Of a stretch of 64,000 bases of DNA, positions 43,574 through 55,900 are shown one piece after another. The stretch lies in NCBI RefSeq assembly GCF_963966145.1, contig NC_091048.1:7626001-7690000 (forward strand). The letters are read 5' to 3'. The DNA comes from Tenebrio molitor (lineage: Eukaryota > Arthropoda > Insecta > Coleoptera > Tenebrionidae). Made by a program: the position numbers and the translations under genes. Under the pieces are notes generated by a model. The model was not told where the DNA came from, searched no databases, and saw only the letters and a list, made by a program, of their open reading frames with translations. Numbering within the stretch: the first letter of the stretch is position 1; the number at the start of each line of letters is the position of its first letter.

Positions 43574-44023
43574 CACATTTTTTTCGGCCGACAATTTATT
43601 TAAAGCAAAATATGATCATTTTTGTTAAAAAATTACCAGATAAGGAATTTATTTTTCTTCCATTGGCAACATTAAAGATTCAAGAAGCGACTGTCACGAC
43701 AAAAATCAACCAATTCCTCAAATATTCAAAAGCGTCGTCGTCGTTTCTGTTATTCCTAACCCATCGCTTGATACCCCCCTCGGCCCCTACTGCTATACAC
43801 AATGTACAGCTTGCGATAAGGAACACAAATTTGACCGACATCAATATTTTACACTTAAAAAATTGTACAAAAATGCCACATGACATTGACATTTTGTGCT
43901 GCCAACCTAAAATCTCTCATTAAAAATTCCTGTGTCGATTTTCTTGCCTAGGCAGGGAAATGCTAGTTTTCAGACGATTTAGACAAATGAAAAATCAGTG
44001 TTTCTAGACGGAAGCCGAAAAAA
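43574..44023. other. Spacer
   Basis: Open frames here run out of foldback F and have no protein motif. Nothing supported. Confidence 0.4.
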
Positions 44024-44294
44024 TACTTGAATCGCTGATTGCAGAAAGGATACACGTAATGTTTTCTAGCATTTTGTGATTATGTATTACTTGAAAAATC
44101 ACTAAGTCTTAAGCGAGTAAAGCAAATATTTTGAAATACTGCTGAAAAGGATAATGTTTCAATATGTATTTGATTTTTGATTGAAGTTCCATCAATTATC
44201 ATACGCAAGTCCCAAAAAAAGCAATTTTTTTGCGTGTCTCTCAAAATTTCTGTTCACTGACTTGTACCCTTTCTGCAATCAGCGATTCACTTGC
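44024..44294. mobile_element. Small inverted-repeat element (~270 bp)
   Basis: GAATCGCTGATTGCAGAAAG at 44029 is inverted at the right end (44264-44288) with one mismatch in 26 bases. Non-coding interior, no clear target duplication. Confidence 0.7.
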
Positions 44295-45440
44295 GTTATT
44301 GAATAGAGCATGAAAATACATATGTATATTTAAAAAAATATAAAATACGACCTACACTGCCGTTTAAAATATACTGGGCGGAATAGAAAAGTATAATTTA
44401 TATCAAAAGATGACTTTTCGGAAATGTACAAATTGATCTGTTCGAGGACAAATTTATGGATTTTGTTCCTTACTTTCACTCGTACTGTATAATTTGATAC
44501 GAATACAATTAAAGTATTATTATTATTCAGGATGCTCAATTATTAATTTCTAAATTTTTAATTGGCTATTTGAGGAGTACTAATAAGTTAATAACAAATC
44601 AGGTAGCACCGAACTCATTCATTATGTGAAAAACTAGATGTTAACCGGCTAAGTAGGACTTGGGATTAAGACATCAGTAAAGACTGTTATTCCTCAAGTG
44701 TGACACTCATACTCATCTCAAAAAACGGTGATGATATATATTAGTTTTAATATTCAAAGTTGTTGGTAACAACAATCAAGGAATAGAATAGCTTGCCAGA
44801 GGCTGCTGCAGATTGATTACAAATTCAAGGTATGTACTTAAATATTATAAAGAAATTCTGTTAAATTGATTTGTTAGACTAATTTCATTTTATTCATACA
44901 AACATTTTTGACATGATTCAACCGATCTTTAAATAAATTTTTTGGCAATGCAAAACGAAACCTCACTTTCAAATTTATTTTAATGGATATTAATTGTCAT
45001 TTGGAGGCTTAAAGTAAAAGTAGAATGTATTTTTTGATAGCATTCAAGATCAAGAATAAATTCGTTAACCAAAGGACATTGTTTTGCATTTTTTTTTCAT
45101 TTTTAAACTTATGTACTTACATATTTTTCTTTATTGTGTACATATGGTTATGTCGAGGAGATTGCCAGAGTGCGACATTTAAAGTAAAGTACACATTTTT
45201 TCATTTCATTTTGTCATTTTGTTTATGAAAAATTAATTTGTCTCTTTAGCAATTCAGAACATTTCAAACAATGTTTGTTCAGGACAAAAAACGAAAGAGT
45301 CTGAAAGTGATACGTAGTTGATACCTACTTGCGGCTTGTAATAAAAATAATCTTGACAATCTCACTTAATTAACGTAAAATGTGTCAACGTTTCCATTGT
45401 TGTCCACCGACTTGACCCACATTTACTTTGACAGATGATG
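44295..45440. other. AT-rich spacer
   Basis: No supported feature. Confidence 0.45.
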
Positions 45441-45983
45441 AATTAACACCCGTGCGAGTCAATCTACGAGTCGCCGTCTGTTTTTCACAGCGTGCGGACT
45501 TTTAAGTCTCTTCGTCGTGGTGCAATAAATAAATTAACTCCTGTCAGTTACGGTCGTACGTCAAACGCCAATTTTCGTCAGCGACTTTTCCGGTTCCGTT
45601 TCCGGGATGGTGGTCGGCAGTCAATCGGGGCGTACGTCTTGGTGGCGGCTGTGGAACTCCTTCGTACGCCCCTGTACGCGGGGAGGGGAGCGGAGTTCGG
45701 CGCAAGACAGTCTTTGCCGGTCAATACTCCACTAGCCGTATACAGCGACTGGATTTCTGTACACGGTCTACTACGACGAGAGTCGCACTGCATAGCCGCG
45801 CGTGTGAGTGTGTTCTGTCTCTTGTGACACATGTGTGTACTTGTGGCAGACTCTTTCACTTAAAATTTTTGCCGAAGGAACTATCGTCCCCGCAGCTCTG
45901 TACGCTCAGTGATCAGTAAACAATCAGCACTGATATGTGGTTGTTAAGGTTACAACGTCACATGGAAAACCTGTAGACGCGAC
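45440..45983 (+). promoter_or_regulatory. GC-richer promoter / 5' UTR region
   Basis: An abrupt rise in GC and CpG content from about 45460 to 46340 within AT-rich DNA, ending in a signal-peptide exon. Open frames in both directions are a consequence of the low AT content. A two-to-four-codon upstream ORF (ATG GAA AAC CTG TAG) at about 45962 precedes the main ATG. The start of transcription cannot be placed. Confidence 0.5.
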
Positions 45984-46035
45984 ATGAAGAAGAAATCCTT
46001 GTTGCTTTCTTTTTGGATATTTTCGTTTGCACTCG
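45984..46035 (+). CDS. Signal-peptide first coding exon of an unidentified gene
   Basis: ATG at 45984 gives MKKKSLLLSFWIFSFAL, a basic start followed by a strong hydrophobic core, and the exon ends at a consensus donor (G|GTAAGT) at 46036 in phase 1. This is the standard layout of an N-terminal exon of a secreted or membrane protein with a long first intron. The next exon was not identified with confidence in the following 18 kb. A phase-compatible acceptor at 47129-47130 opens 60 codons, but without a convincing donor or family. The product is unknown. Confidence 0.55.
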
Positions 46036-47439
46036 GTAAGTGGCAGAGACGCCGAGATCAAAACTACCCCCGTCGAGGGGATTGTTTTCCGTGTCGTGTG
46101 GGAAAAGAGGGGGTGCGAGAGCGGACTCCTGGGGGGCGCCGGACGCGTCCGTCAACAAATTTTAAAGAGCCAATATTTGACAGTCGGAAGTACCGGCGCG
46201 GTGGTCGGCACTCTACATATGGGAAATCGTGTACAAATGCCGAAAAAAATACACTGGATGTTTATGGAGTAACGTTGCGTGTTAGAACGAGTGGGTCTAA
46301 AACAAAACAAACAATTCGAACGAGTTAGAGCCGCCAGCTATTTTTACTGAATTAGGTGGTGGTTTCGGGATGTGCGGTCGGATAAGGGCGGAATCACCCC
46401 GACCGGTGCACCGACTCCAAGATCATAAATAATTTATCGAGAGGGGCATATGTCGTCCGCAATCGATTGCCGTTTTTACGGCCCGATCGAATATTTTACG
46501 ACTTCCAGACGAAGTGTCGCTCTGATTACGTTAAGCGTGAAGTTTTCGATCAATTAAGACATTCTTCCACGGTGTAATCACCAATCAGACAAGGAAATAA
46601 TTAACGCGCCTCGCACCTAACTCACAGATCCCGTTCGACCAATCGCGGCCGGTTCCCTTGTTTGGAAGTTTTAGAGGGTTTGCGTTTACGACCATAAATA
46701 TTAATCGGAAGTTTTCGTGGTTCGACACCGTGGTCCGTTTCGAAGGTTCTCCAGGTGTGCGGGGGGGAGAAGATTGATGATAATTACAAAGTCAGCTGTG
46801 GATTTTTGTGGGGAGTTGTGCTGTCGAAGCTGTAGGGATTTACGTAGTTTTTGAAGAAAAGTTAATTTCTCCCGAGCTTCGACTCACGGCTTAGGATAAT
46901 TTCTCTTGAGCTTTCAACTTCGGGAAGCCGACCAGCAACTAACTTTTTCGTTTTTGCAAAGCCGCTTTCCACTTCTCGGCTTGGACCCGCCTGACTAACA
47001 TCGATTCGCGGAGATACTTGATGGCATAGTTCGGTCGTTTTAAAAATGGACGCTGATAGGCAATCAGTGGTTCCGAAACTTTTTTAATCCTTGCCTCAAT
47101 AGATCTTTATCCATTTCACATAATTTTCAGCAAAGGCTTGTGTTACTCTGTTGTCTGTTTCCAACACATCAAATTACTCGTGTTATGTTTGTATGTTTCG
47201 GATAAACTCGCCAACCACCCAACCGACTTCCAAAATTCTTTCAGTATTAGATACCTTGGTTCTTCAGGAGTAACACCGGCTGCGTATTATCACGCTATCA
47301 CGTAAGGGAAGCCCCGGATTCTTGGACTACCTACTTTGAACAACGAAAAGCGTTGTGCGAATATAATTTAATTTTAATACACTACGTAATGCTGTACGAT
47401 TAAGAGAATTTGGATAGTAGGTTGTGAAAAACAGCAGGC
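46036..47439. other. Start of presumed long first intron
   Basis: 46340-46800 stays GC-richer, with blocks such as TCATAAATAATTTATCG and AATTAACGCGCC. This is the texture of conserved regulatory DNA around developmental genes, but conservation cannot be judged from one sequence. Confidence 0.35.
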
Positions 47440-47693
47440 GATTGATTCGTAGAGTAAGGCCGGCCTGAGATATGACATTTGGTGGGGGAAATCTGCGCCG
47501 ACAAAATATTCCAGTGGCGTGGCAAAACCGGTCAAAGCAGAGAACAGCGGTCACAGTAACAATCAGCTGATTTTTAATCTGCTGAACACCCCTATTTTAC
47601 GAAAGATGGACTCGTCCGACTGTTTTCCGTGTACGCACACCCCCACCAAATGTCATATCTCAGGCCGGCCTCACTCTACGAGTCTGATTGATA
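47440..47693. mobile_element. MITE (~254 bp)
   Basis: CGTAGAGTAAGGCCGGCCTG, continuing AGATATGACATTTGGTGGGGG, is inverted at 47638-47685 with few differences. Interior GC-richer and non-coding. Confidence 0.9.
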
Positions 47694-48310
47694 CTTGTGT
47701 CAATAACATATTAGGCTTTTAACCAATTTACAAAAGGGTTGCCAATAATCAAAAGTGTTATTGGCAGTGTACCCAGCTTTAATTTGCGTAATATAATGCG
47801 ACAATATTTAAGTAAGTGTACATGTTTGAAAATTTTGAGTGACGAAGTTAATTCTGGGAGATGGATAACGTTTGACAGTTCCACTTTAGACCAGGACGAA
47901 TTTTCATGCGAACCACTTGTAATGTGTGTATTTTGCCGATACTCAATCAAACTTTGTGTTGTCTTTCCAGCGATAAAGATGTATCAACTTTATTTAAGAC
48001 GGGAGCGCTTTCCAACTTATCCCCACGTTTACAGCGGACGAGCTTTAGTGCTCGGCGAGAGTTTTCTCGTGGGGATCCTCGGGAGGGCTGTCAACTTGGA
48101 CAACATCACCGACTCGTGTGGTGTCTATTCGGTTTTGTCGGTGTCTGCTTTTGTTGTGGCCGTTGCGACTGCGATAACTGTTTGATGTCGGCGCCTCGGA
48201 GACCAAACACATTCAGTTTGGTCGGTTTGTACACAGTCCAGTCGTTAGTTTGTCTGTCGTGTACGACTATTAAAGCACGACCCCGTCTCTTAACACTTTT
48301 TTAACTGCGC
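47694..48310. other. GC-richer block with long open frames, unassigned
   Basis: Two overlapping plus-strand frames are open (47739-48185, 148 codons; 47906-48304, 132 codons). A good acceptor TTGTCTTTCCAG ends at 47971, and GC content is raised from there to 48300. I recognise no protein. It may be an exon, a mobile-element fragment or simply GC-rich intron; GACCAAACACATTCAGTTTGGTC forms a hairpin near 48201. Confidence 0.25.
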
Positions 48311-49180
48311 CTTAGTTCAGGAAATTACATTTTGTGGTCGTCGGACGTCAAGGAGGATTCGGGTTATAATTCTGGCGTTCTGCCAACGAATAAGGGAGGA
48401 AGGCGGAATTTTTTTTCCATGTTTGTTCGGCTGGCAAAGGGAGAATATTAAAAAAAACACGTCACAGGTTATCGGGATTAACGGGCAAGGGTGGATGTAA
48501 AAGAATACATTTTGCGTGCGACGGTTTTTTAAATTTATTCGTTCGTCAGAAATCCATACTGCATGCGTGAAATTTACAACTATGTGGCGTATCAAGTTGT
48601 TTAGTAAAAAAGTTTGTTATATCAGGCTCGGAGACGTCTGCTGGTACAGAGTTACGTGTCGTGCAAGATAACATTAAGGTGAATTATTTGCATAATTAGG
48701 AGAAGTTTTAGAATTATTTTATTACATTCAAAACTTCCTCATCCAAGATTAAAAAAATACTCGGTCTAATAAACTGCACTATCTAGGAGAAATAATGGCC
48801 GTGGAACTTTGGAAAGATGTTAGACTTTAAGACTGGTATTAACCAAACGACTCTTTTAAAGTTGTTAGGATACGAAAAAGTGTTACCTAGGGAGATTTTT
48901 GAAACAGGAACTTTTTTTTTGAACAGCATTGAAAACAACCTTTGATTTGGAGCTTTGGAAAATTTAGTTTAGATGCGGGAAATTTGTGTTCGAGCTTGAC
49001 GGAAATGTGGGATTATTTAACGGTGAAGTTGTCTAAAGCTTTGCATTTGCACGCTGTTACATAAATGAAGAATACTTTATTTAAGTTGTTGGTAAACGAA
49101 TTTGAATTCCCCAGATTTTAGTTCTGACAGTGTGCAAACACAAACATTTGCACTGTTCATCCTTTTTTAATTTTAAATAC
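48311..49180. other. Intron-like spacer
   Basis: No supported feature. Confidence 0.4.
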
Positions 49181-49265
49181 GAAAAACAAAATATTTGCTG
49201 GAAATTTCTGGACGAGGCTTAGCCGAGTCCATCAACAGCAATGAGTACGAAATATTGTTTTCGTC
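49181..49265. repeat. Nested foldback locus G
   Basis: The arms GAAAAACAAAATATTT and inverted GAAAACAATATTT enclose a 21-base near-perfect palindrome, GGACGAGGCTTAGCCGAGTCC without its last base shown here as GGACGAGGCT/AGCCGAGTCC (49210-49230). Confidence 0.6.
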
Positions 49266-51300
49266 CATATATCATCCATTATTTTTTATTCGATTGCAAT
49301 AAAAATACTCGTAACAATTTTCATTCCGTTGTGAAAGTGACGTTTAATGCATTATGATTTTGAAAAAATGCGAGCCGTTAAAAACTTCCTTAGCAACCCT
49401 GAGTGTTGCCAGGGTGTTATTGACAACTTAACTGTTGTCGATTGTTGAACGGTACTCATTGCTGAATAAAATAGCGGACGAAAAATAATGCTTTGACGAA
49501 AAGATGACATTTTTGTCCAGATATTCACACCGAAAACTACAACTTTATCAAAACAAGGAATTTTTTGAAATAGAAATCCAATTTCACCCTGTATAATAAT
49601 AATAATTTGGTTACATCACTGATTACATAATGTGTGAGCAATTACCCAATTAGCAAATTAAACAATTACAGCATGCATTTTAACAAACGATAAGGCTTCA
49701 GACCATCCTTTTCCAAAAATGCAATATTTTTCTGCAAATAGCAATAAGGAAGTTATCTGTTACACACGTAGTCACAAGAATGTTGCGATAAGAAGCGACG
49801 ACTTTATCACTCTGCTCACAAATTATTTTGGTAATGTGATTTAAAAAATGTACCTACTCATTTACGAGACCGTAAATACCAAAGCAACATCGTGATTCAT
49901 TACGTCTTTAACCATCAAAGTTGTATTTAATTGTTGAATGACTCGAACCGAAACCTATCAGTAATTTTAAACATTTCGACTGAAGTGTTTTGATACGCTT
50001 GTTCAAATATTGTCTCAAGTACATACAACACCGGGTACTGTTAGGTAATCGCGCGAATACTCAAAAAATTTCCGTCGTCGTGTCTTTTATTTTCATTCCG
50101 CCGCTGAAAAGTATCCCGGGATTTTAATTTACACAAACCCACGCATTTCGAATGTGAATGTCGGTGTAATGAATCATAATTGCATTTCCATCGAATGAGT
50201 GCATTCGGTGGAGCTGTGCTTTCTGTGGTGCATTTAGGACTTTGCAAATTTAAAAAGCGATCGCTGGGATATGTTTCGTTTTAAAATTGGATTTTAATTA
50301 ACGGTTTGAACACACAAAGATTTTTTGGTGAAATTATCAAAGTGGGTATGTATTAAAATTTTGCATTAAAAATAACTTCTATTATTAAGCTTGAAGTCTG
50401 CTAACTGGTCTATTTTAATAAAGTTTATTAAGAAAGTGTGGTCTGCGGAAAGATCAAAGGGCCTTGGCTGAATAACGCCACGTTTATCAGTTTATTGTCT
50501 TTGGAGCTTTTGGATGGGCTTTCATAAACAAACCTGCACTAATTAATACAAAAGTTCGCACAAATACACATTTCACTTTACGCAGCAATTAGGGGAAACT
50601 TTTTGATAACAATACACCTATCTAAAAAAATTAAAATTTTAATTACATTGTTTAATCTAAAATTATATAATGCTAGATAAAATATAAACAGAACAATATT
50701 GGACGTTTTTATATCGTTATTAAATTCATTCATGTGTTGATTGTTTACAGAATTTTTATCAATGCTTGCTTCTTCGTGGAACAAAACGCATGTACTGTAT
50801 TTAACCGTCGTAATTATTGTTTTATTTATTTACCAAATACATATTTACGAGTATATGCGATTAATTTTATAAATATGTAACTTGTGATTTTATCAGAAAT
50901 GAATATTAATTGAGACAATCAAACATATTTTCTGTGGGAAAACCAAATGTGTTGTCAAAATATGGAATAGAATTAATAGAAATGGAAAATGTTGGTTACA
51001 GAATATCGGAAAACCATTAGCGAGATATAATCGTAATGACATGACCATTTTAGATATTGTAACAACAGTTCGTTATGGATTTGAAGAAAAGCATTTTCAT
51101 ACACGTACACATAAATGGAAACCATTTTGTAGCATTTAGATACTATCAGCACTTGGTTGGTCACTTTTCCTTTTAAAACCTGTTGAGGCCATCAACGTAA
51201 ATTAATTTAGTTTTTGAAAAAAAAGGGGGCACGGCATCGAGCCTGGATTATTTATCAGGTACACGACAAATCAGACATAATGTTCGTTTCAAAAAATATT
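49266..51300. other. Intron-like spacer
   Basis: AT-rich, with a CACCCTGTATAAT tip-like word at 49587. No gene. Confidence 0.4.
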
Positions 51301-51427
51301 GTACGAACTTCGTTGCGAGAAGACCTATTCGGCACATTCGCGCAAATGAAGCACTCGCTCCTTCGTCGCTCGTGCCTCAAATAATGCGCTCATGTGCCAA
51401 AAATGTCTTCCCGCACTCGTTTCGTAA
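51301..51427. repeat. Nested foldback locus H
   Basis: The arms share ACGAA, GAGAAGAC or GGGAAGAC, GGCACAT and GCGCA blocks (51301-51345 against the inverse of 51383-51427). Core GCACTCGCTCCTTCGTCGCT-CGTGC at 51351-51375. Confidence 0.6.
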
Positions 51428-51552
51428 ATAACTATTTACTACGAGCCCACTTTTTACTCAGCATCTACGTCAGGGTTTCTTGATACGACAGACAAAACTG
51501 AAATCAAGTGTTAAAGCTGTGAAGTATCGAAATTACAACTGAACACATTTTC
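51428..51552. other. Flank of 5S-like fragment
   Basis: Unique-looking sequence downstream (minus strand) of the 5S-like segment; it could be the body of a SINE. Confidence 0.3.
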
Positions 51553-51602
51553 CCCCGGCGTCACCCATCCAAACACTGACCGCACCGGATACTGCTTAAC
51601 TG
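51553..51602 (-). pseudogene. 5S rRNA-like fragment (box A to box C region)
   Basis: On the minus strand this reads AGTTAAGCAGTATCCGGTGC then GGTCAGTGTTTGGATGGGTG and AC. That matches the second half of metazoan 5S rRNA, in which a GTTAAGCA stretch (box A) is followed by GCGCGGTYAGTACTTGGATG and GGTGACC (intermediate element and box C). The first half of the gene is absent. The options are a truncated 5S pseudogene or the head of a 5S-derived SINE (SINE3 class). Confidence 0.7.
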
Positions 51603-52838
51603 AAATTTTGATTATGATTTTTACTTCTGTAAGTATTAATTGTAAACTGTTTTCGCTTCTTTTTTAGCATCCCGATTCCTTTTTCCACCGAGTTGACCTT
51701 AAGCTTTGACGGGAGCTTTTACAGCAGTTTTTTCCGTTGTTAATCATGATTAAATTTAAGATCCATTAAGGAGATCGGAGTTGGTTGAAACTTATTACGA
51801 ACAGGTGTGCTTTTTTAGATCCACGTTATGTATCAGAGCGTTTTGACAAATGGACTTTTTTAATAACCCCGATGTATTAGTAAACACGCGTTTAATATTA
51901 TATTTAGTTGCAACTAATCGTCTATTCTGACTAACCTTTCGTTGCCGACATTTTTACAAATAATGCGAGTGAAGTCAAAGCAACAGTCGTATCTAATTAA
52001 AATTCTCGATGTTTGTGTCACCGAGTACGTTTGTCCCTCGGCGTTGAAAAATACGCCATATATTAGACTTAATTGTAATCGGAAACCATAACATCGATTT
52101 TATTGCAGATGATTATATGCATCGTTTGTGCAGATAACAAGCAATTTATTTGATAATAACAAGCCGGAGCGGCCTTTTGGACGACGCATAAATAAAATAT
52201 AAATATTTATTGATGTTGTCGGGGCACGAGGCGTTCAATTCTTTTGGGGTGCGCCTTTTTTATTATTTGCATATTTTCAGCGGCGCCGTTTTCAAGGGTG
52301 GAATTACTTAGTGTAACTTTTATCTGGAATTGGATAATAAAAAGGCCGTTAAAAAACAAACGTCGCCGTATATTTTCCGTTTCGGCCGTCTGCTCCAGAT
52401 AACGAAGGAATAAGACAAGATAAAAACAAGTCAGAATAATTAATTTCTTACCGAACTAATGGACCTATAAAATTCTAAGAGAGATTTCAGGAGTCGCGTT
52501 GCCGCGGAATTCATACGAATTGACGATGATAACTTACGCAGCGAACATTTTGATAAGTGGAAATTGGTCGATAAGAATTCTACGAAATGTCAACGGATTG
52601 GTAATGGAATAAGATGAATGTGTCAACGATCTCGGTGCCAAACTGGAAGAAGAAGATTGAACACTGTTGAAACTTAAATAGATAGAAGTTGATACAGATA
52701 CAAGATATCTCAGCTCTATACAGTACAAATTGTTTTTTCTATCATTGTCTTATTCCTTTAGATTTCTACAGAAACGGTTGAAGTGGCTTTTTTTTGTAAC
52801 CGGACTTGAAACACTTCAAATTCAAGGAGTTGAACTTC
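51603..52838. other. Intron-like spacer
   Basis: GC is slightly raised in places (52200-52420), with AT-core words such as TTTTATTATTTGCATAT. No exon defended. Confidence 0.35.
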
Positions 52839-52937
52839 AGAGTAGAACGTCTTTTTGTGCTTCGCCCAGTTGCCGACCTCGACTTCGTCTCGGTCTTCAA
52901 TCTCTGGGCTTAGCACAAAAAGGCACACTTCTACTCT
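52839..52937. repeat. Nested foldback locus Q
   Basis: The arms AGAGTAGAA...CTTTTTGTGC and CGCCCAG are inverted at 52903-52937. Core GACCTCGACTTCGTCTCGGT plus C (52875-52895). Confidence 0.7.
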
Positions 52938-55900
52938 TTATGATATAATCTACTACATTTTACAAATAAACATGTTGTAAAGTACAATTATGAGTTGGTG
53001 AAGAACACTTCTAATACCTCTGTTGGCGTTTGTTGAAAGAAGTTCAAATTTCATTTAAATTTTCTAATTTTATTTTGGTTTTGGTTTGTTTAGATGAAAC
53101 TTTGGTTTCGTTTTCGTATCCGTTCGTTGCAAGAAGTCACGACTCTTGAGCCAGCATCCCGTCCCGATCTCGCTCCCGTTATTATTTCAATATCTGCAGT
53201 GCCTGGCCCAATTCCGAAGGTGGCTGGGCGTGTGTGTAGAAAATATTTAACGATTGCTATTTCCTTTTTGTTTCCCTTTACAAAGGAGAGATAACCGAAA
53301 GGGGCACGTACCGCTGCGGTTCCCGTCGTCGTTTTCCTAACGCAAATTTCCCCATTCTTGCATTTTAATAAAAAAAAGAGTGGTCGTGGCGCGTCCGCAT
53401 GAATAAATATTGTCATGTAAATTACAGGCCCGGCTTTGTTCAGGGGCAAAAATTGATTCGCCTGTCGCATCCTGACGTCATTATTGGGCAAAATCAGGAC
53501 GCGTGAAAGGAGTCGGCGACGACCTCCGGTGTCGTCACAGTTTTAGGGGGATTCCCTGTCCCCATAAAACATGCGTGTCGTACATAATAAAGCCGAGTCG
53601 AAACCGGCGCGTAAAAATACGCTTAATCCCCGGAGACTTGCGACGCGTAAGCATAAAAGAGCCTTTATTCACATCTGGGTTCCCACTCAACTGACTCAAT
53701 TCGAACGAAAATCCTCGACATTGTAAAAAGTGTTTTGAGGAGGACGTATTTTCTTCACGGACCGATTTTATATATCCGGAGAGGAGGAAACGAAATATTT
53801 GTTTTCGCAGGTGAAATTTGTTTGGAGCAGACGAAAGGTTTATGTCGGGAATATGGAAATCAGGTGGACGTCCTGTTTTACAAGGGGACTCGGAAACGAA
53901 CAAGGACGACGGGGGCGGCGGTGGGTTTTACTGCCTCCGTCTCTGTTCGATTGTTGCGAATCTTCTGGTTCCTCCACTAGCGTGAAACGTATCTCTTCGC
54001 TGCCACCGACACTCTCATTATCGCAACTAAGAAAGTGTCGATCAAACTAACACAGAAGATCTGAAGGTTTCTGTTTCGGCCTTCGGATGCATTATCTAGT
54101 CGGCAAACCAAATGTGGATAAAACAGATCGCATTTTTGTTAATATTTCAGCGGCTGCGTTCTTTTCTCATGTTATATTTACACCAAGGCTTCTTCGCTGG
54201 AATAATAAACAGGATTTTTTGTCCATAGGAGTGAATTTACGCGATCCAGATTTGGGGCATAAAGTACACATGGACTAGTTCACTGCAGAGAGTTTGTTTT
54301 AATAATTCGAGTATTCCTGTTTGCTTCGTTCACCGCTTGCAATTATTCATCCTTTACCGCAACCGATGCGTCCAGCCGGTTCTAAATTTAGATAAACCGA
54401 ACTGAATTTAATGGCCTTGTCAGAATACATTTATTCCATAAAAAAGTAGGATGCGCTCGGTTTTGGGGTAACGTTTCAGAAGAATGAAATTTTTCGGACG
54501 GTTAAAAATAGAATAATGCATTTTCCTGCAAATTCGAATGAGCAACTTCCGTCCCTGTTTTTAGTTGAAAGAAAGTCGACGGGATTATTTTTACTCAACA
54601 TTGACGACGCGTGGGGAACTTGTAGAAAATAATAATTTGACGAAATTTGATTCGTGATTATTGAAGCCGCAGCTTTCAGGTCTGTCCTGTCGGTGGTACA
54701 TATTGTCTTCTGTTTTCAATGAAATGAAATGATTTTTCAATAGGGTTGTAGAGGAAGCCGGATGATATGTTTGTTGGGATATTGATGTTTTTATTGCAGC
54801 AGTGGTTTTTCAAAATTTTTGGATAGCTGTTTCCTGATTTCAAAAACACCATTTTCAAGGAACCTGTCCACACAATTGATGATTTGAAAAGCAGAACTAA
54901 GGAAGAATGCGAGCCTCAGATATTAGTGCGTGTTTTTGAGAACATGAAAAGGCGTCTTACTCGAAGCTCAAGGCTATCATTTAGAACACTTGCTCTAGAG
55001 TAATTTAAAACACATTATTGTTAATTGTTGTGTATTTATTTATTGTTATTACATTACTTGTTTACACGTATTGCGCGGATTTATTTGTTTTTATTGATCT
55101 GGGTACATAACCTAACTTTAACCTGTTACGTTTACGTATACCACATATACGACGAAGACGTCTGCGGCGGCAGTTTTAAATCTTGGCGTCAACGCCAATT
55201 CTCGTAGAATCGTTCTCAAGCTCTCAAGCTTTTCCTGAAATTGTCATTTTATGACAGTTTGTTCGAAACAATTATTGTGATAAACACATTTACGCCTGAA
55301 TTATTCAAGTTACGCCATACGTTCTTAATGTTTTTGTTTTTCATGACCAGAAATTTTTTGAAACATTGGTCCAACATACCAGTTTTTTTAGTCACCCAGT
55401 ATATCTATTTTGAAGATATTTACAAACTCGAATAAATTCATAGAGAATGTATTTATAGCATTTCAAACAATTTCATTCATTCTAATTATTTAAACTACTT
55501 CCTCGACGAGTGTATAGCGGTGTTGCAATGTAGTAAAAGTCGTATCAACTCCGGTGGAATTTCTACGAGTTTAGTGATTACATGGAAGACGAGAGCGGTA
55601 AAATGTTCATCTTTTTATCGAGGCGATCGTTCATTTCCGGTTTAATTGTCTGAAACGAGCCCTCACGTATAATTGCAATTTTTGTCGAGGCGAATTGTAA
55701 CAGAAGGGCCGTAACGACTGGGCCATTTTCCGGGGTGAAACTGTCATTTCTCATTCATAATGTACAAAGAAAATGAAACTTGCGAAGAATTTCCAAGACG
55801 GATACGGCGCCGTTATCCTGGTCGATAAAAGGGTGGTTCGTTTCCAGCTTTTTACGTTGTAATTGTGCGGCGATATTGCCCCGTCACAGGAATGCGGAAT

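Noticed and set aside
45492..46328. Frames of 111, 93 and 114 codons around the GC-rich island.
   Set aside because: They result from low stop-codon density in GC-rich 5' UTR; the arrangement of ATG 45984 with a donor at 46036 explains the region better.
46717..46727. GGTTCGACACC, a match to the tRNA/SINE box B.
   Set aside because: No box A at the right distance and no cloverleaf can be folded around it.
49430..49510. Possible extended partner for foldback G.
   Set aside because: Only short shared words (ACTCATTGCTG, GGACGAAAA); the nearer arms give a better and simpler pairing.
53090..53903. Minus-strand frames of 133 and 122 codons.
   Set aside because: No recognisable protein and no exon signals; composition follows local GC content.
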